This document shows, piece after piece, positions 36,487 to 49,284 of a stretch of 64,000 nucleotides of DNA; within the stretch, counting starts at the first letter, position 1; each line of letters starts with the position of its first letter. The position numbers were made by a program, and so were the translations under genes. The stretch comes from Tragulus kanchil (lineage: Eukaryota; Chordata; Mammalia; Artiodactyla; Tragulidae). The DNA lies in the NCBI GenBank assembly GCA_022376925.1, contig JAIOJX010000002.1, forward strand, positions 132,876,831-132,940,830, in the 5' to 3' direction. The notes under the pieces were generated by a model. That model saw only the letters and a list, made by a program, of their open reading frames with translations. It ran no database searches and was not told the origin of the DNA.

Positions 36487-36731
36487 GGGCTTCCCTGGTT
36501 GTCCAGTGGGTAGAGCGTCTGCCTTGCGGTGCAGGGGGCACCAGTTCAATCCCTAACCCAGGAAGATCCAACGTGCTGTGGAGCAGTGGGACCGGTGTGT
36601 CCAATTATGAGCCAGCACTCCTAAGTGCATGCGCCCAGAGCCGGTGCTCTGCAACGAGAAAGGCCACTGCAATGGGAGGCTCACACAGGCCAAAGAATGA
36701 AGATGGATGAAAAAAGAAAACAAAAACAAAA
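36487..36731 (+). mobile_element. CHR-like SINE (second copy through D13)
   Basis: Same insertion as 35375-35619, 1112 bases away. Confidence 0.92.
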
Positions 36732-36862
36732 ACTAAGATCAATGCGAAACATTTCTCTTTGATATAATCAGAAGGAATGAAAGTGAAGTGGGAAAGATAA
36801 TAATTTTTCTCACTCTGCAATTGAGTGACATTTAGTTGGTCTATGTAATATCTAAAATTACT

Positions 36863-37658
36863 GAGATGGGGTATGCCCCGACATCATAGGAAACCCTGCC
36901 AGAATTTGCAGAAAATCCAGTGTAAGTAAATCCAGTGATGTTTCTAGCTTTCAGATTCTTTTGATGTGTTAATGATTGGAAGAGACAAGCCAAAGGAAAA
37001 CTCAGAACAAATAGGAGCATTCAGAAACATCTTGTGACTTGCAATATTTACAAAGTAGTCCCATCTTCAGAAGAACAGGATACCCTGACAAAAAGGCTAT
37101 AGCCTGTATTTAAAAGAAAAATAAATCCCACAAGTTTACTATTGGTTTCATCACTGCCCTCGCTAATGGAAAATCAGTGGTCTCCCCCATGAATATCATA
37201 TCTCCATGGGTCATTACACACCTGCAGGCATCCGTACTGCAAAGGACTCAGCAACGTACATGCAAGGAGTTCAAAGGTTTTTTGTTTTTTAAATTTAGAG
37301 ACTCATGCGAAATAGGATATGTCTTTGAAATCTCAGGATGCAAAGTTTCTTTTCCTCCCCTCTGCGACTGGATAACGTGAGACTTAAAACAGTGGTAGGG
37401 CAGGGTGTCACTTGCTTTCTCAAACAGTTTGATATCGCTGAATAAAGGGGCAAAGACAATGTTGAGTCTTTTGGCATACTTTGCAGTTGTGTAAAAGGAG
37501 CTCTGCGGGGTAAGATTGTCCCTAGGACCTCCTGTATGTTGTCCACAGAAGCCTTTAGAGGGTGTCTCTGGTAGCAGGGCTCCTCTAGCTTGCCTTCAGA
37601 TGGGCAGATAGTCATCGACGCTGACGAGGAGGGGCCTTCCTGCTCACTCAGGCCCTCC
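36863..37658. other. Single-copy intronic stretch
   Basis: No gene or named repeat recognised. An open frame on the minus strand (37295-37660) shows no domain. Confidence 0.45.
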
Positions 37659-39921
37659 ACGTCCTGGTGCTCACTGCCAGGTGAAGGAATCCCAGAGCCA
37701 CCCTAAGGCTAGTGGAAAAAAACAAGCTGGCATTCACGCAGTGCCTCATGGTGCACAGAAAAGAGGGAAGGAGGGCAGCCCTGAGGACATGGGCAAGATC
37801 TTAAAGTGGAAATCAGAAGACATTTCCGCGCAGAGATTAAAAACCTGGGATCTTGAATCAGAATGATTGAATTGGAATCAGTTCTGCCATAGCGTGTGAG
37901 TCTGCCAGTCCGGGGCTCCTCTGCACCCCAGTTCTTTCTGTACATGGGGACCAGTCCCATTGCCTACATGTAGGGCTGCAGTGAGGACTGAATGAGGAAT
38001 ATGTAAAAGTGATCAGAAAATTTCTGGCACGCGCAAAGGGTCAAACAAGTGTTGACTGTCGTTATTGGTCATTGATTTTCTTGTCCTTCCTTCATTAAGG
38101 CCTGAAGGTGCACAAGACACAGGGCCTGGGCTCCTCGAAGTTTGATGGGTTATGAAATGTTCATGGAAAATTTTTATGCAAGTTAGCTGCTGAAAGGAAC
38201 CGTAATAGAGAGGCAAGCAGAGCTGTAGTATTGGGGGGATGAGATAAGATCCCATTGGGGGCATTTGGGAAGGCTTTCTGGAAGAGGTGGTATGTTATTT
38301 GGGTCTCAGTGGACAGATGGGATCTTTGCAGGGGGCAGGTGAAGGGGCTGGCCCTATAGGGATGCTGTTCTAAATACCTTCATCCCACGACTTCACCTCT
38401 GATTAGCATCAAATCAAAAAATAAAGTTTTTTATCAAATCACTTTAGTTCTACATGCATTTATTGACTACCTACTATACACCAGGCAGTGTACTAAATCC
38501 TAGAAAAAGAAAAAAAAGAAATAGCTCTCCTTTAAAAGGTTAAAGAGGCAGACAAATCCAAAAGCAAGATGTGCCAAGAGAGAAAAGCTCTGGCATGTAA
38601 GGTCAAAGGAGGAACCCCACTCAGTGTAGGTCAGAGGCTTTCCAGGGAGCTGAAGCCTAAGCTGTAGGACATGTGCAGTGGCTGTTTTCTCCGCCTGAAT
38701 CACTCTCCCCTAGAGCATCCTAGACCTGGCTGCTTCTCATCGTGCAGGTACCAGCTCAAATGTCACCTCCAAGGCAGAAAGAGGGAAGGAGGCCCCCATG
38801 CCCTACGTCCTGGTGCTCACTGCCAGGTGAAGGAATCCCAGAGCCACCCTAAGGCTAGTGGAAAACAAGCTGGCATTCACGCAGTGCCTCATGGTGCACA
38901 GAAAAGAGGGAAGGAGGGCAGCCCTGAGGACATGGGCAAGATCTTAAAGTGGAAATCAGAAGACATTTCCGCGCAGAGATTAAAAACCTGGGATCTTGAA
39001 TCAGAATGATTGAATTGGAATCAGTTCTGCCATAGCGTGTGAGTCTGCCAGTCCGGGGCTCCTCTGCACCCCAGTTCTTTCTGTACATGGGGACCAGTCC
39101 CATTGCCTACATGTAGGGCTGCAGTGAGGACTGAATGAGGAATATGTAAAAGTGATCAGAAAATTTCTGGCACGCGCAAAGGGTCAAACAAGTGTTGACT
39201 GTCGTTATTGGTCATTGATTTTCTTGTCCTTCCTTCATTAAGGCCTGAAGGTGCACAAGACACAGGGCCTGGGCTCCTCGAAGTTTGATGGGTTATGAAA
39301 TGTTCATGGAAAATTTTTATGCAAGTTAGCTGCTGAAAGGAACCGTAATAGAGAGGCAAGCAGAGCTGTAGTATTGGGGGGATGAGATAAGATCCCATTG
39401 GGGGCATTTGGGAAGGCTTTCTGGAAGAGGTGGTATGTTATTTGGGTCTCAGTGGACAGATGGGATCTTTGCAGGGGGCAGGTGAAGGGGCTGGCCCTAT
39501 AGGGATGCTGTTCTAAATACCTTCATCCCACGACTTCACCTCTGATTAGCATCAAATCAAAAAATAAAGTTTTTTATCAAATCACTTTAGTTCTACATGC
39601 ATTTATTGACTACCTACTATACACCAGGCAGTGTACTAAATCCTAGAAAAAGAAAAAAAAGAAATAGCTCTCCTTTAAAAGGTTAAAGAGGCAGACAAAT
39701 CCAAAAGCAAGATGTGCCAAGAGAGAAAAAGCTCTGGCATATAAGGTCAAAGGAGGAACCCCACTCAGTGTAGGTCAGAGGCTTTCCAGGGAGCTGAAGC
39801 CTAAGCTGTAGGACATGTGCAGTGGCTGTTTTCTCCGCCTGAATCACTCTCCCCTAGAGCATCCTAGACCTGGCTGCTTCTCATCGTGCAGGTACCAGCT
39901 CAAATGTCACCTCCAAGGCAG
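37659..39921. repeat. Tandem duplication D14, period about 1145 (37659-38776 / 38805-39921)
   Basis: A 28-base scar (38777-38804) ends copy 1, in the middle of an L2 element that copy 2 completes. Confidence 0.96.
37845..38070 (+). mobile_element. MIR SINE
   Basis: Diverged but ordered MIR phrases, from TGGGATCTTGAATCAG through GGGCTGCAGTGAGGAC to TCTGGCACGCGCAAAGG. D14 repeats it at about 38990-39215. Confidence 0.6.
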
Positions 39922-40172
39922 CCACACCTTCCTTAGTTATCCAGTTTAAGCTGACTCACCTTCCTCTTCACCCTTTTGTCTCTCTTCCTCACTGTATTGG
40001 CTTCTAATTGTAATCTGAAATGATCTTGTTCCTTTTTATTTTTACTTTCTCTCTCTCCCACCAGACACAAAAGTCCAGGACAGTAGGGATCTTCTTGTCT
40101 GTCTTGTGCATGGCCATCTCAGGGGTGGTGCCTGGCACACAGTAGGTGTTCAATAAATTGCTGTCAAAGGAC
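39855..40172 (+). mobile_element. L2 LINE 3' end
   Basis: CAGCTCAAATGTCACCTCC, a GGGATCTTCTTGTCTGTCTTG segment in shortened form and the end TGGCACACAGTAGGTGTTCAATAAA follow the L2 consensus. D15 repeats it at 40946-41262; a cut copy ends at 38776. Confidence 0.82.
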
Positions 40173-42025
40173 TATGCTTAGGAATAGAGGAGCCTGTTCC
40201 AAGGTCCCAGACTGGTCCCAGCCTTTCATGAAGCTTTGCACACGTGGGTCTTGGGGGCTGGCTGAGAGAGTGCAGGATATGTTGCTGGGACTCAGCTGCC
40301 TCCTCAGCAGATATTTAGTGAGCATCTGTTCAGTGCTGGCATGGTTAGAGTCCCTGGGGAGAGAGGAGTGGAAAAGCAAACAAAAATCCCTGACCCATGG
40401 TGATTCCTTTCTGTGGGTAAGAAGGAAATGGTCAGTAAAAAAATAGCCTGTCTATGCATATCTCTCCAAATGACCCAGTTTTGTTCCTTTTTATGACTGA
40501 GTAATATTCTATTGTATATATGTACCACATGAGAGTGTTGCATAGAATGAAGACAGAAAAACAAATATGTATTAACCCATGTATGCGTAAGCTAGAAAAT
40601 GGCAAGGGATCATATTTGCAAAACAGAAATTGAGAAACAGATGTAGAGAACACATTCATGGATACGAAGTGGGGAAAGGAGAAGTAGGAGGAAGTGGGAG
40701 GTTGGGATTGACCCATTTATACTGATATATACACTATTGATACTATGTATAAAATAGATCACTAGTGAGAACATACGGTAAAGCACAGGAACTCAATACT
40801 AAATGCACTGTGGTGACCTGAATGGGAAGGAAGTCCAAAAGCGATGGGAATATGTGGATAGGTATGGCTGATTCATTTTTCTGTACAGTAGACACAGTGT
40901 AAAGCAACTATATGCCAGTAAAATGAATAATAGCCCATAAAAAAATTTACCATCCTAGACCTGGCTGCTTCTCATCGTGCAGGTACCAGCTCAAATGTCA
41001 CCTCCAAGGCAGCCACACCTTCCTTAGTTATCCAGTTTAAGCTGACTCACCTTCCTCTTCACCCTTTTGTCTCTCTTCCTCACTGTATTGGCTTCTAATT
41101 GTAATCTGAAATGATCTTGTTCCTTTTTATTTTTACTTTCTCTCTCTCCCACCAGACACAAAAGTCCAGGACAGTAGGGATCTTCTTGTCTGTCTTGTGC
41201 ATGGCCATCTCAGGGTGGTGCCTGGCACACAGTAGGTGTTCAATAAATTGCTGTCAAAGGACTATGCTTAGGAATAGAGGAGCCTGTTCCAAGGTCCCAG
41301 ACTGGTCCCAGCCTTTCATGAAGCTTTGCACACGTGGGTCTTGGGGGCTGGCTGAGAGAGTGCAGGATATGTTGCTGGGACTCAGCTGCCTCCTCAGCAG
41401 ATATTTAGTGAGCATCTGTTCAGTGCTGGCATGGTTAGAGTCCCTGGGGAGAGAGGAGTGGAAAAGCAAACAAAAATCCCTGACCCATGGTGATTCCTTT
41501 CTGTGGGTAAGAAGGAAATGGTCAGTAAAAAAATAGCCTGTCTATGCATATCTCTCCAAATGACCCAGTTTTGTTCCTTTTTATGACTGAGTAATATTCT
41601 ATTGTATATATGTACCACATGAGAGTGTTGCATAGAATGAAGACAGAAAAACAAATATGTATTAACCCATGTATGCGGAATCTAGAAAAATGGCAAGGGA
41701 TCATATTTGCAAAACAGAAATTGAGAAACAGATGTAGAGAACACATTCATGGATACGAAGTGGGGAAAGGAGAAGTAGGAGGAAGTGGGAGGTTGGGATT
41801 GACCCATTTATACTGATATATACACTATTGATACTATGTATAAAATAGATCACTAGTGAGAACATACGGTAAAGCACAGGGAACTCAATACTAAATGCAC
41901 TGTGGTGACCTGAATGGGAAGGAAGTCCAAAAGCGATGGGAATATGTGGATAGGTATGGCTGATTCATTTTTCTGTACAGTAGACACAGTGTAAAGCAAC
42001 TATATGCCAGTAAAAATGAATTAAA
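39860..42025. repeat. Tandem duplication D15, period about 1091 (39860-40937 / 40951-42025)
   Basis: Copy 1 ends in about 13 unmatched bases. The block holds an L2 element and an L1 with an inverted 5' part. Confidence 0.96.
40460..40937 (+). mobile_element. L1 3' end with inverted 5' part
   Basis: 40460-40545 matches the end of L1 ORF2 on the minus strand (complement encodes a HIYTxEYY-like stretch). From about 40550 the L1 3' region reads on the plus strand (AATCTAGAAAAATGG in the second copy, TATAAAATAGATCACTAGTG, TGGTGACCTGAATGGGAAGG, GTACAGTAGACACAG). D15 repeats it at 41551-42031. Confidence 0.72.
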
Positions 42026-42099
42026 TAGCATACTCACCATTATTAAACAAATGAAATAAGTCAATCGCATCTCTGTCTGATGGTGATAAGGGTTGGGGG

Positions 42100-42360
42100 A
42101 TGGTCGAGGGGTGGTGGACGGAGAGCGCTCAGTGGGCAGGGAGGGGGCACTGGGGCTCTGGAGGAGGTGCTAGAAAAGGCCTCACTGAGGTGATGTTGGA
42201 GCAAAGACCTGGAGGAGGTGAAGGGGCAATGCGTGCGTGATCTGGGGGAAGGGCCCTCTCGGCGGAAGGACAAGAAATGTCGAGGCTCTAAGGACAGCAA
42301 GGAGTTGGCACGATCGAGGGAAGTCTAGGAGCAAAGTGGCTGGAGAGGCCACAGCCAGGA
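42100..42360 (+). repeat. Fragment of the unnamed old mammalian repeat
   Basis: GCTCAGTGGGCAGGGAGG and GAGCAAAGACCTGGAGGAGG echo the family described at 7370-9250. Confidence 0.4.
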
Positions 42361-42426
42361 GGGGCGTTATCAGTGGAAGTCCACTGGAGAGGCGGCCAGG
42401 TCCCCAGTCAGGGCCTCGCAGGACAT

Positions 42427-42699
42427 TTTTTTTTATTAATTTTGGCCTCTTTTATTGATGTTTTATTTATTTATTTTCATCTGTCTTTATTTTTTGGCCC
42501 GTGTGGGCCTCCCAATGAGTGGCCTCTCTTGTTTCAGACCACTGGCTCTGGGCACATACACTCCAGAGTGCTGGCATGTAACTGGACACACCGGTCCAGC
42601 TGCTCTGAAGCACACGGGATCTTCCCAGGCCAGAGAGGGAACCAGTGCCCCTCGCACTGCAAGGTGAACTCTTTACCCACTGGACTACCAGGGAATCCC
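42427..42699 (-). mobile_element. CHR-like SINE, minus strand
   Basis: Target duplication CAGGACAT (42419-42426 and 42700-42707). Not within a duplicated block, although D16 begins 40 bases on. Confidence 0.9.
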
Positions 42700-42739
42700 C
42701 AGGACATCTTTATCACTATGATTTGTTTATTACTTTTTC

Positions 42740-44986
42740 ATACAATGTGCCATGCAACAGGGAAAATTATAGGATCCAACTATACCCACTCTTGATTTTT
42801 AGAGTTGAAAACACTGGTCTTCTCTGAGACTCAAAGATTTGTCCAAAGCTGCATGGCTGAGGAGCTCCCGAACTGGAACTTCTGTTTCAAACAAAATTAA
42901 GATTGTAATATAGATACATAAAATACAAGTTTCAGTCCTGTATTCCTTGCCTAACATTTTATCCTTAAGGTGTTTCCACATCATTGAATGTGTCCAAACC
43001 TTGGTTTCAGTGACTGGGTCTCATTCTGTCCTGTGGTCCCACAGAGGGCTTACCCCATTCCTCTCTTGTTGGACATCTGATCCTCAATTTATTTTCTATT
43101 TATTAATAAGTAATTGTTCATTGCCTAGGTCTCTAATTCTCTCTTTAGCCCAGAGTCCTAGAAGAGAAATTACTAGGTTGACGTGAAGAACTGTTTTAAA
43201 TGCTGGAGATATTCACTGCCAAAATGCTCTCCAAAACCCTGCAAGAATTTTGGCTTCTACTCTGAGCAAATGGGGAGGTATATTGGAGGGTTTGGAGTGA
43301 AGGAACCTTATGATCTGACTTAGATTTTAAAAAGATCTCTGGGGCTGCTTGGCAGAGGCTTTTGCTGTGTTAATGGTGGGGCTGTGAGATGTGGATGGAT
43401 GCTGGGTATCTTCTAAAGCTACAGGTGCAGGTTTTGCTGACGGATCTGTGGGGGCCAGACATGAGAGAGGAGTCGGGGACGATGGTGGAGTGACGATGGT
43501 GGTGATGATGTCATCTCTTAAGGGTGTGCTGTCCTTACAAGTGACAGTAGGCTGGGATCTGAACCTAATATACTTCCCCAATACAGCTCCTGGCTTGACC
43601 AGTCAAGCATCTACCCGTAGGTGTCCTTGAACTAACCAAAGAAAGGAATGTCGTGTTCTACAGTAGCTTGAGGCTGCAGGATCACCCCTAAAGTGGTAAG
43701 AGATGCCAGTCCCTCTTTCAAGAGGTCTTGGAAACCCTATTTATAAACACAGTGTTCTTAGGTAACTTCTTGAGATTTTTGAAGATTAAATTAGCTTTGC
43801 TCCAACCCAGAAAAGGCACGTGTCACTTAGTATGTGTACCTCCCAGACTTCTCATTTTGAAGATTCGATACAATGTGCCATTTGCAACAGGGAAAATTAT
43901 AGGATCCAACTATACCCACTCTTGATTTTTAGAGTTGAAAACACTGGTCTTCTCTGAGACTCAAAGATTTGTCCAAAGCTGCATGGCTGAGGAGCTCCCG
44001 AACTGGAACTTCTGTTTCAAACAAAATTAAGATTGTAATATAGATACATAAAATACAAGTTTCAGTCCTGTATTCCTTGCCTAACATTTTATCCTTAAGG
44101 TGTTTCCACATCATTGAATGTGTCCAAACCTTGGTTTCAGTGACTGGGTCTCATTCTGTCCTGTGGTCCCACAGAGGGCTTACCCCATTCCTCTCTTGTT
44201 GGACATCTGATCCTCAATTTATTTTCTATTTATTAATAAGTAATTGTTCATTGCCTAGGTCTCTAATTCTCTCTTTAGCCCAGAGTCCTAGAAGAGAAAT
44301 TACTAGGTTGACGTGAAGAACTGTTTTAAATGCTGGAGATATTCACTGCCAAAATGCTCTCCAAAACCCTGCAAGAATTTTGGCTTCTACTCTGAGCAAA
44401 TGGGGAGGTATATTGGAGGGTTTGGAGTGAAGGAACCTTATGATCTGACTTAGTTTTTAAAAAAGATCTCTGGGGCTGCTTGGCAGAGGCTTTTGCTGTG
44501 TTAATGGTGGGGCTGTGAGATGTGGATGGATGCTGGGTATCTTCTAAAGCTACAGGTGCAGGTTTTGCTGACGGATCTGTGGGGGCCAGACATGAGAGAG
44601 GAGTCGGGGACGATGGTGGAGTGACGATGGTGGTGATGATGTCATCTCTTAAGGGTGTGCTGTCCTTACAAGTGACAGTAGGCTGGGATCTGAACCTAAT
44701 ATACTTCCCCAATACAGCTCCTGGCTTGACCAGTCAAGCATCTACCCGTAGGTGTCCTTGAACTAACCAAAGAAAGGAATGTCGTGTTCTACAGTAGCTT
44801 GAGGCTGCAGGATCACCCCTAAAGTGGTAAGAGATGCCAGTCCCTCTTTCAAGAGGTCTTGGAAACCCTATTTATAAACACAGTGTTCTTAGGTAACTTC
44901 TTGAGATTTTTGAAGATTAAATTAGCTTTGCTCCAACCCAGAAAAGGCACGTGTCACTTAGTATGTGTACCTCCCAGCTTCTCATT
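42740..44986. repeat. Tandem duplication D16, period 1128-1130 (42740-43856 / 43868-44986)
   Basis: Copy 2 has a 2-base insertion just after its start; copy 1 ends in an 11-base scar. A substitution and a 1-base indel lie near 43323 and 44453-44463. Confidence 0.96.
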
Positions 44987-45480
44987 CTTGCTCCAGCCTC
45001 ATCAACATGCCTGGCAAGGGAGCTGCCTCGATGGCGTTGCTAGATTTAGGGGGCTTATGTGTGCTTTCTTTCCAACAGCATTGAACTCTGCAATGCCTTC
45101 CCACAAGATAATCGGTCTCTGCATCTTCCCAGCATCCCCCAAAGCTGCTGGAGCATGGGGGAATGTTCTCTGCCTTGGCAGCCTCTTTGCAGTGCGTTTC
45201 TGCTTTGATGGTTTTAATGAAGATATGAAATCATCTAACAGCTTTAATTTTGCTCAAGTGAGATGGCTTAAAGTGGAGGTAGAATTTCCCAGGATCCATC
45301 GCCATTTTTAGAAGTGGTTGGTTAAACTCTCTGCAGTTTATGGCCACTTCTGGCTGAAACCGTGTGGGATCTGAATTATTAATTCTGTGAAAAATGAGTT
45401 AAGTCATTGCAAAGCTCTGTGGTGGCCGAATTCCCAGTGTGAGCCCTCTTTAAGGGTATCATCTTAAAGGCACGAAGAGC
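44987..45480. other. Repeat-poor intronic segment
   Basis: No transposon signature. Short homeobox-like AT motifs occur near 45230-45260. It recurs at 46090-46580 through D17. An open frame of 150 codons covering part of it (44859-45311) looks accidental. Confidence 0.4.
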
Positions 45481-45587
45481 TCTGTTAACCAGAAATTCTT
45501 GGTCCTCTTGGCCAAATCTCTGTTGGACAGTCATTTTGCCAGGAGGGAAAGGACGTAATTCGGTTGTTCTTTCCTACCAAGGATGAT

Positions 45588-45734
45588 GGGCTTCCCAGGT
45601 GGCTCAGTGGTAAAGAATTTGCTGGCAAAACAGCAGACGGAGGCATGTTCCTTGGGTTGGGAAGATCCCCTGGCAAAGGAAATGGCAACTCACTCCAGTA
45701 CTCTTGCCTGAAAAATTGCATCGACAGAGGAACC
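45588..45734 (+). mobile_element. BOV-tA SINE, 3' end cut by D17 junction
   Basis: GGGCTTCCCAGGTGGCTCAG head and GGCAACTCACTCCAGTACTC body. Complete copies of the same locus lie at 46690-46900 and 47758-47966. Confidence 0.9.
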
Positions 45735-46689
45735 TTTTGGGGGGAAACGACCCAAGGGTGTGCTGTCCTTACAAGTGACAGTAGGCTGGGATCTGAACCT
45801 AATATACTTCCCCAATACAGCTCCTGGCTTGACCAGTCAAGCATCTACCCGTAGGTGTCCTTGAACTAACCAAAGAAAGGAATGTCGTGTTCTACAGTAG
45901 CTTGAGGCTGCAGGATCACCCCTAAAGTGGTAAGAGATGCCAGTCCCTCTTTCAAGAGGTCTTGGAAACCCTATTTATAAACACAGTGTTCTTAGGTAAC
46001 TTCTTGAGATTTTTGAAGATTAAATTAGCTTTGCTCCAACCCAGAAAAGGCACGTGTCACTTAGTATGTGTACCTCCCAGCTTCTCATTCTTGCTCCAGC
46101 CTCATCAACATGCCTGGCAAGGGAGCTGCCTCGATGGCGTTGCTAGATTTAGGGGGCTTATGTGTGCTTTCTTTCCAACAGCATTGAACTCTGCAATGCC
46201 TTCCCACAAGATAATCGGTCTCTGCATCTTCCCAGCATCCCCCAAAGCTGCTGGAGCATGGGGGAATGTTCTCTGCCTTGGCAGCCTCTTTGCAGTGCGT
46301 TTCTGCTTTGATGGTTTTAATGAAGATATGAAATCATCTAACAGCTTTAATTTTGCTCAAGTGAGATGGCTTAAAGTGGAGGTAGAATTTCCCAGGATCC
46401 ATCGCCATTTTTAGAAGTGGTTGGTTAAACTCTCTGCAGTTTATGGCCACTTCTGGCTGAAACCGTGTGGGATCTGAATTATTAATTCTGTGAAAAATGA
46501 GTTAAGTCATTGCAAAGCTCTGTGGTGGCCGAATTCCCAGTGTGAGCCCTCTTTAAGGGTATCATCTTAAAGGCACGAAGAGCTCTGTTAACCAGAAATT
46601 CTTGGTCCTCTTGGCCAAATCTCTGTTGGACAGTCATTTTGCCAGGAGGGAAAGGACGTAATTCGGTTGTTCTTTCCTACCAAGGATGA

Positions 46690-46900
46690 TGGGCTTCCCA
46701 GGTGGCTCAGTGGTAAAGAATTTGCTGGCAAAACAGCAGACGGAGGCATGTTCCTTGGGTTGGGAAGATCCCCTGGCAAAGGAAATGGCAACTCACTCCA
46801 GTACTCTTGCCTGAAAAATTGCATCGACAGAGGAACCTGGCGGGCTCCAGTCCATGGGGTCACAAAAGAGGCAGACACGACGTAGCGACTAAGCAACAAC
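46690..46900 (+). mobile_element. BOV-tA SINE, complete (second copy)
   Basis: Runs to GGCAGACACGACGTAGCGAC. Differs by one substitution and one A from the copy at 47758. Confidence 0.9.
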
Positions 46901-47324
46901 ACCCAAGGGTGACAAAGGGGAAACAGGCATAAAGACTCTAAGAGTGACGAATGCCAGTTATTTTTGGTAGGTATTCAGATTTGGGCACAGTGCAGATGGC
47001 AGCTGTCTAAGGAAGATCATCTCTGATGCGTGAACCTCTGAGCGCCTCTCTCCTGTCCAGGTGGCTAGTGCCCAGGAAGTGTGTAGAAGACTGGAGAGCT
47101 CAGCGCTGTTCTGACTATGGCGCCGTGAGTGGGGGCAGTGACCCAGCTTTAGCAAGCTCGTCTCCCCTGGAGCAGCACTTTGGAGCAGCAATGGCATCAC
47201 AGACTCAGCATTCTGCAGAGACTCTGTGGGCACCAATGTGAAGAAATGAAATTGCTATGGGACAGTGGATGGGGGTACTTGTCCCACTAATCAATTCCCA
47301 AAGACTTTCTAAAAATATATAAAA

Positions 47325-47602
47325 TTTTATTTATTTATTTTTGGCTATTCTGGGTCTTTGGTTTGCTGCTGGCAGGCTCTTCTTAAGTTGCGGGGAGTCA
47401 GGGTCACTCTCTCGTTGAGGTGAGCAGGCTTCTTGTTGCAGCGGCCCCTCCTGTGTGGAGTGCGGGCTCTAGGACACACGGGGTCCAGTAGTTGCAGCAC
47501 ATGGGCTCAATAGTGGCAACTCTGGGGCTCTGAGGCTCTAGAGCACAGGCTCAAGAGTTGTGGTTCACAGGCTTAGTTGCTCCACAGCCTGTGGGATCTT
47601 CC
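47325..47602 (-). mobile_element. CHR-2-type SINE, minus strand, head end cut by D18 junction
   Basis: GGCTTCTTGTTGCAGCGG and repeated 'ggctctag', 'ttgcagcacatggg' modules. The complete copy is at 48392-48742, where a CCAAAAGACTTTTT phrase after the element echoes CCCAAAGACTTTCT before it, as a target duplication would. Confidence 0.8.
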
Positions 47603-47757
47603 CAGGTGGCTCCAGTGGTTTAAGGGTATCATCTTAAAGGCACGAAGAGCTCTGTTAACCAGAAATTCTTGGTCCTCTTGGCCAAATCTCTGTTGGACAG
47701 TCATTTTGCCAGGAGGGAAAGGACGTAATTCGGTTGTTCTTTCCTACCAAGGATGAT

Positions 47758-47966
47758 GGGCTTCCCAGGTGGCTCAGTGGTAAAGAATTTGCTGGCAAAA
47801 CAGCAGACGGAGGCATGTTCCTTGGGTTGGGAAGATCCCCTGGCAAAGGAAATGGCAACTCACTCCAGTACTCTTGCCTGAAAAATTGCATCGACAGAGG
47901 AACCTGGCGGGCTGCAGTCCATGGGGTCACAAAGAGGCAGACACGACGTAGCGACTAAGCAACAAC
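47758..47966 (+). mobile_element. BOV-tA SINE, complete (third copy through D18)
   Basis: Third appearance of one insertion, 1067 bases after the second. Confidence 0.9.
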
Positions 47967-48391
47967 ACCCAAGGGTGACAAAGGGGAAACAGGCATAAAG
48001 ACTCTAAGAGTGACGAATGCCAGTTATTTTTGGTAGGTATTCAGATTTGGGCACAGTGCAGATGGCAGCTGTCTAAGGAAGATCATCTCTGATGCGTGAA
48101 CCTCTGAGCGCCTCTCTCCTGTCCAGGTGGCTAGTGCCCAGGAAGTGTGTAGAAGACTGGAGAGCTCAGCGCTGTTCTGACTATGGCGCCGTGAGTGGGG
48201 GCAGTGACCCAGCTTTAGCAAGCTCGTCTCCCCTGGAGCAGCACTTTGGAGCAGCAATGGCATCACAGACTCAGCATTCTGCAGAGACTCTGTGGGCACC
48301 AATGTGAAGAAATGAAATTGCTATGGGACAGTGGATGGGGGTACTTGTCCCACTAATCAATTCCCAAAGACTTTCTAAAAATATATAAAAT

Positions 48392-48742
48392 TTTATTTAT
48401 TTATTTTTGGCTATTCTGGGTCTTTGGTTTGCTGCTGGCAGGCTCTTCTTAAGTTGCGGGGAGTCAGGGTCACTCTCTCGTTGAGGTGAGCAGGCTTCTT
48501 GTTGCAGCGGCCCCTCCTGTGTGGAGTGCGGGCTCTAGGACACACGGGGTCCAGTAGTTGCAGCACATGGGCTCAATAGTGGCAACTCTGGGGCTCTGAG
48601 GCTCTAGAGCACAGGCTCAAGAGTTGTGGTTCACAGGCTTAGTTGCTCCACAGCCTGTGGGATCTTCCTGGATCAGGGATCGAACCTGTGTCTCCTGCAT
48701 TGGCAGGCAGATTCTTCAGCACGGAGCTACCAGGGAGGCCCC
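48392..48742 (-). mobile_element. CHR-2-type SINE, minus strand, complete copy
   Basis: Ends with the tRNA-like head GATCGAACCTGTGTCTCC and CTACCAGGGAGGCCCC. Confidence 0.82.
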
Positions 48743-49016
48743 CCAAAAGACTTTTTGCCATCCTATATTGTCAGACCTTCTAGGTTTATTCTTTTTTAGG
48801 AAGGAAGAAAAAAAGCTTGAACTATGGCATTTAAAAACTATGACTTCTCAATTTGCAATCGTAGCTTACTGATTCACGACTTTTATGGAACGCTTGTGGA
48901 CCAAACAGAACATGTTTGTGGGCTGGACGCTACCCATAAGCTATCATTTTGTCACTCTGAGCGAGTGGGCCCTAAATACAGGCTCTACCACTTTCTTTTT
49001 CTTCTAAAAAATATTT
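48743..49016. other. Short single-copy intronic stretch
   Basis: Nothing recognised. Confidence 0.4.
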
Positions 49017-49284
49017 GGTGGTCCAGTGGGTAAAGAGTCCGCCTTGCAGTGCAAGGGACACCAGTTCGATCCCTGGCCCGGGGAGATCCCATGTGCTGCA
49101 GAGTGGCTGGGCTGGTATGTCCAATTATGAGCCAGTGCTCTGGAGCACATGCGCCCAGAGCCAGTGCTCTGCAACAAGAGAGGCCACTGCAATGGGAGAC
49201 CCACACAGGCCAAAGAATAAAGATGGATGAAAATCAAGAAATAAAAAAAAAAAAACAATAAAAGAGGCCAAAATTAAAAAAGAA
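49017..49284 (+). mobile_element. CHR-like SINE, 5' truncated by about 10 bases
   Basis: Starts at GGTGGTCCAGTGGGTAAAG, without the usual GGGCTTCCCT. Tail GAGGCCAAAATTAAAAAA. Confidence 0.88.

Larger units (their letters stand above)
34625..36862. repeat. Tandem duplication D13, period 1112 (34625-35736 / 35737-36862)
   Basis: Copy 1 lacks 11 bases near its end (around 35700), present in copy 2 at about 36812-36824. It contains a complete CHR-like SINE. Confidence 0.96.
44651..46838. repeat. Tandem duplication D17, period 1103 (44651-45734 / 45754-46838)
   Basis: Copy 1 ends with 19 unmatched bases inside a BOV-tA element; copy 2 completes the element. 43521-43856 is present three times with D16. 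Confidence 0.96.
46552..48668. repeat. Tandem duplication D18, period 1067 (46552-47602 / 47619-48668)
   Basis: Shortest period of the series. Copy 1 ends inside a SINE with a 16-base scar (47603-47618). The BOV-tA element inside is present three times in all (45588, 46690, 47758). Confidence 0.96.

Noticed and set aside
44859..45311. Open frame of 150 codons, repeated at 45962
   Set aside because: Begins in unremarkable intronic DNA, no domain or signal. The second copy is part of duplication D17.
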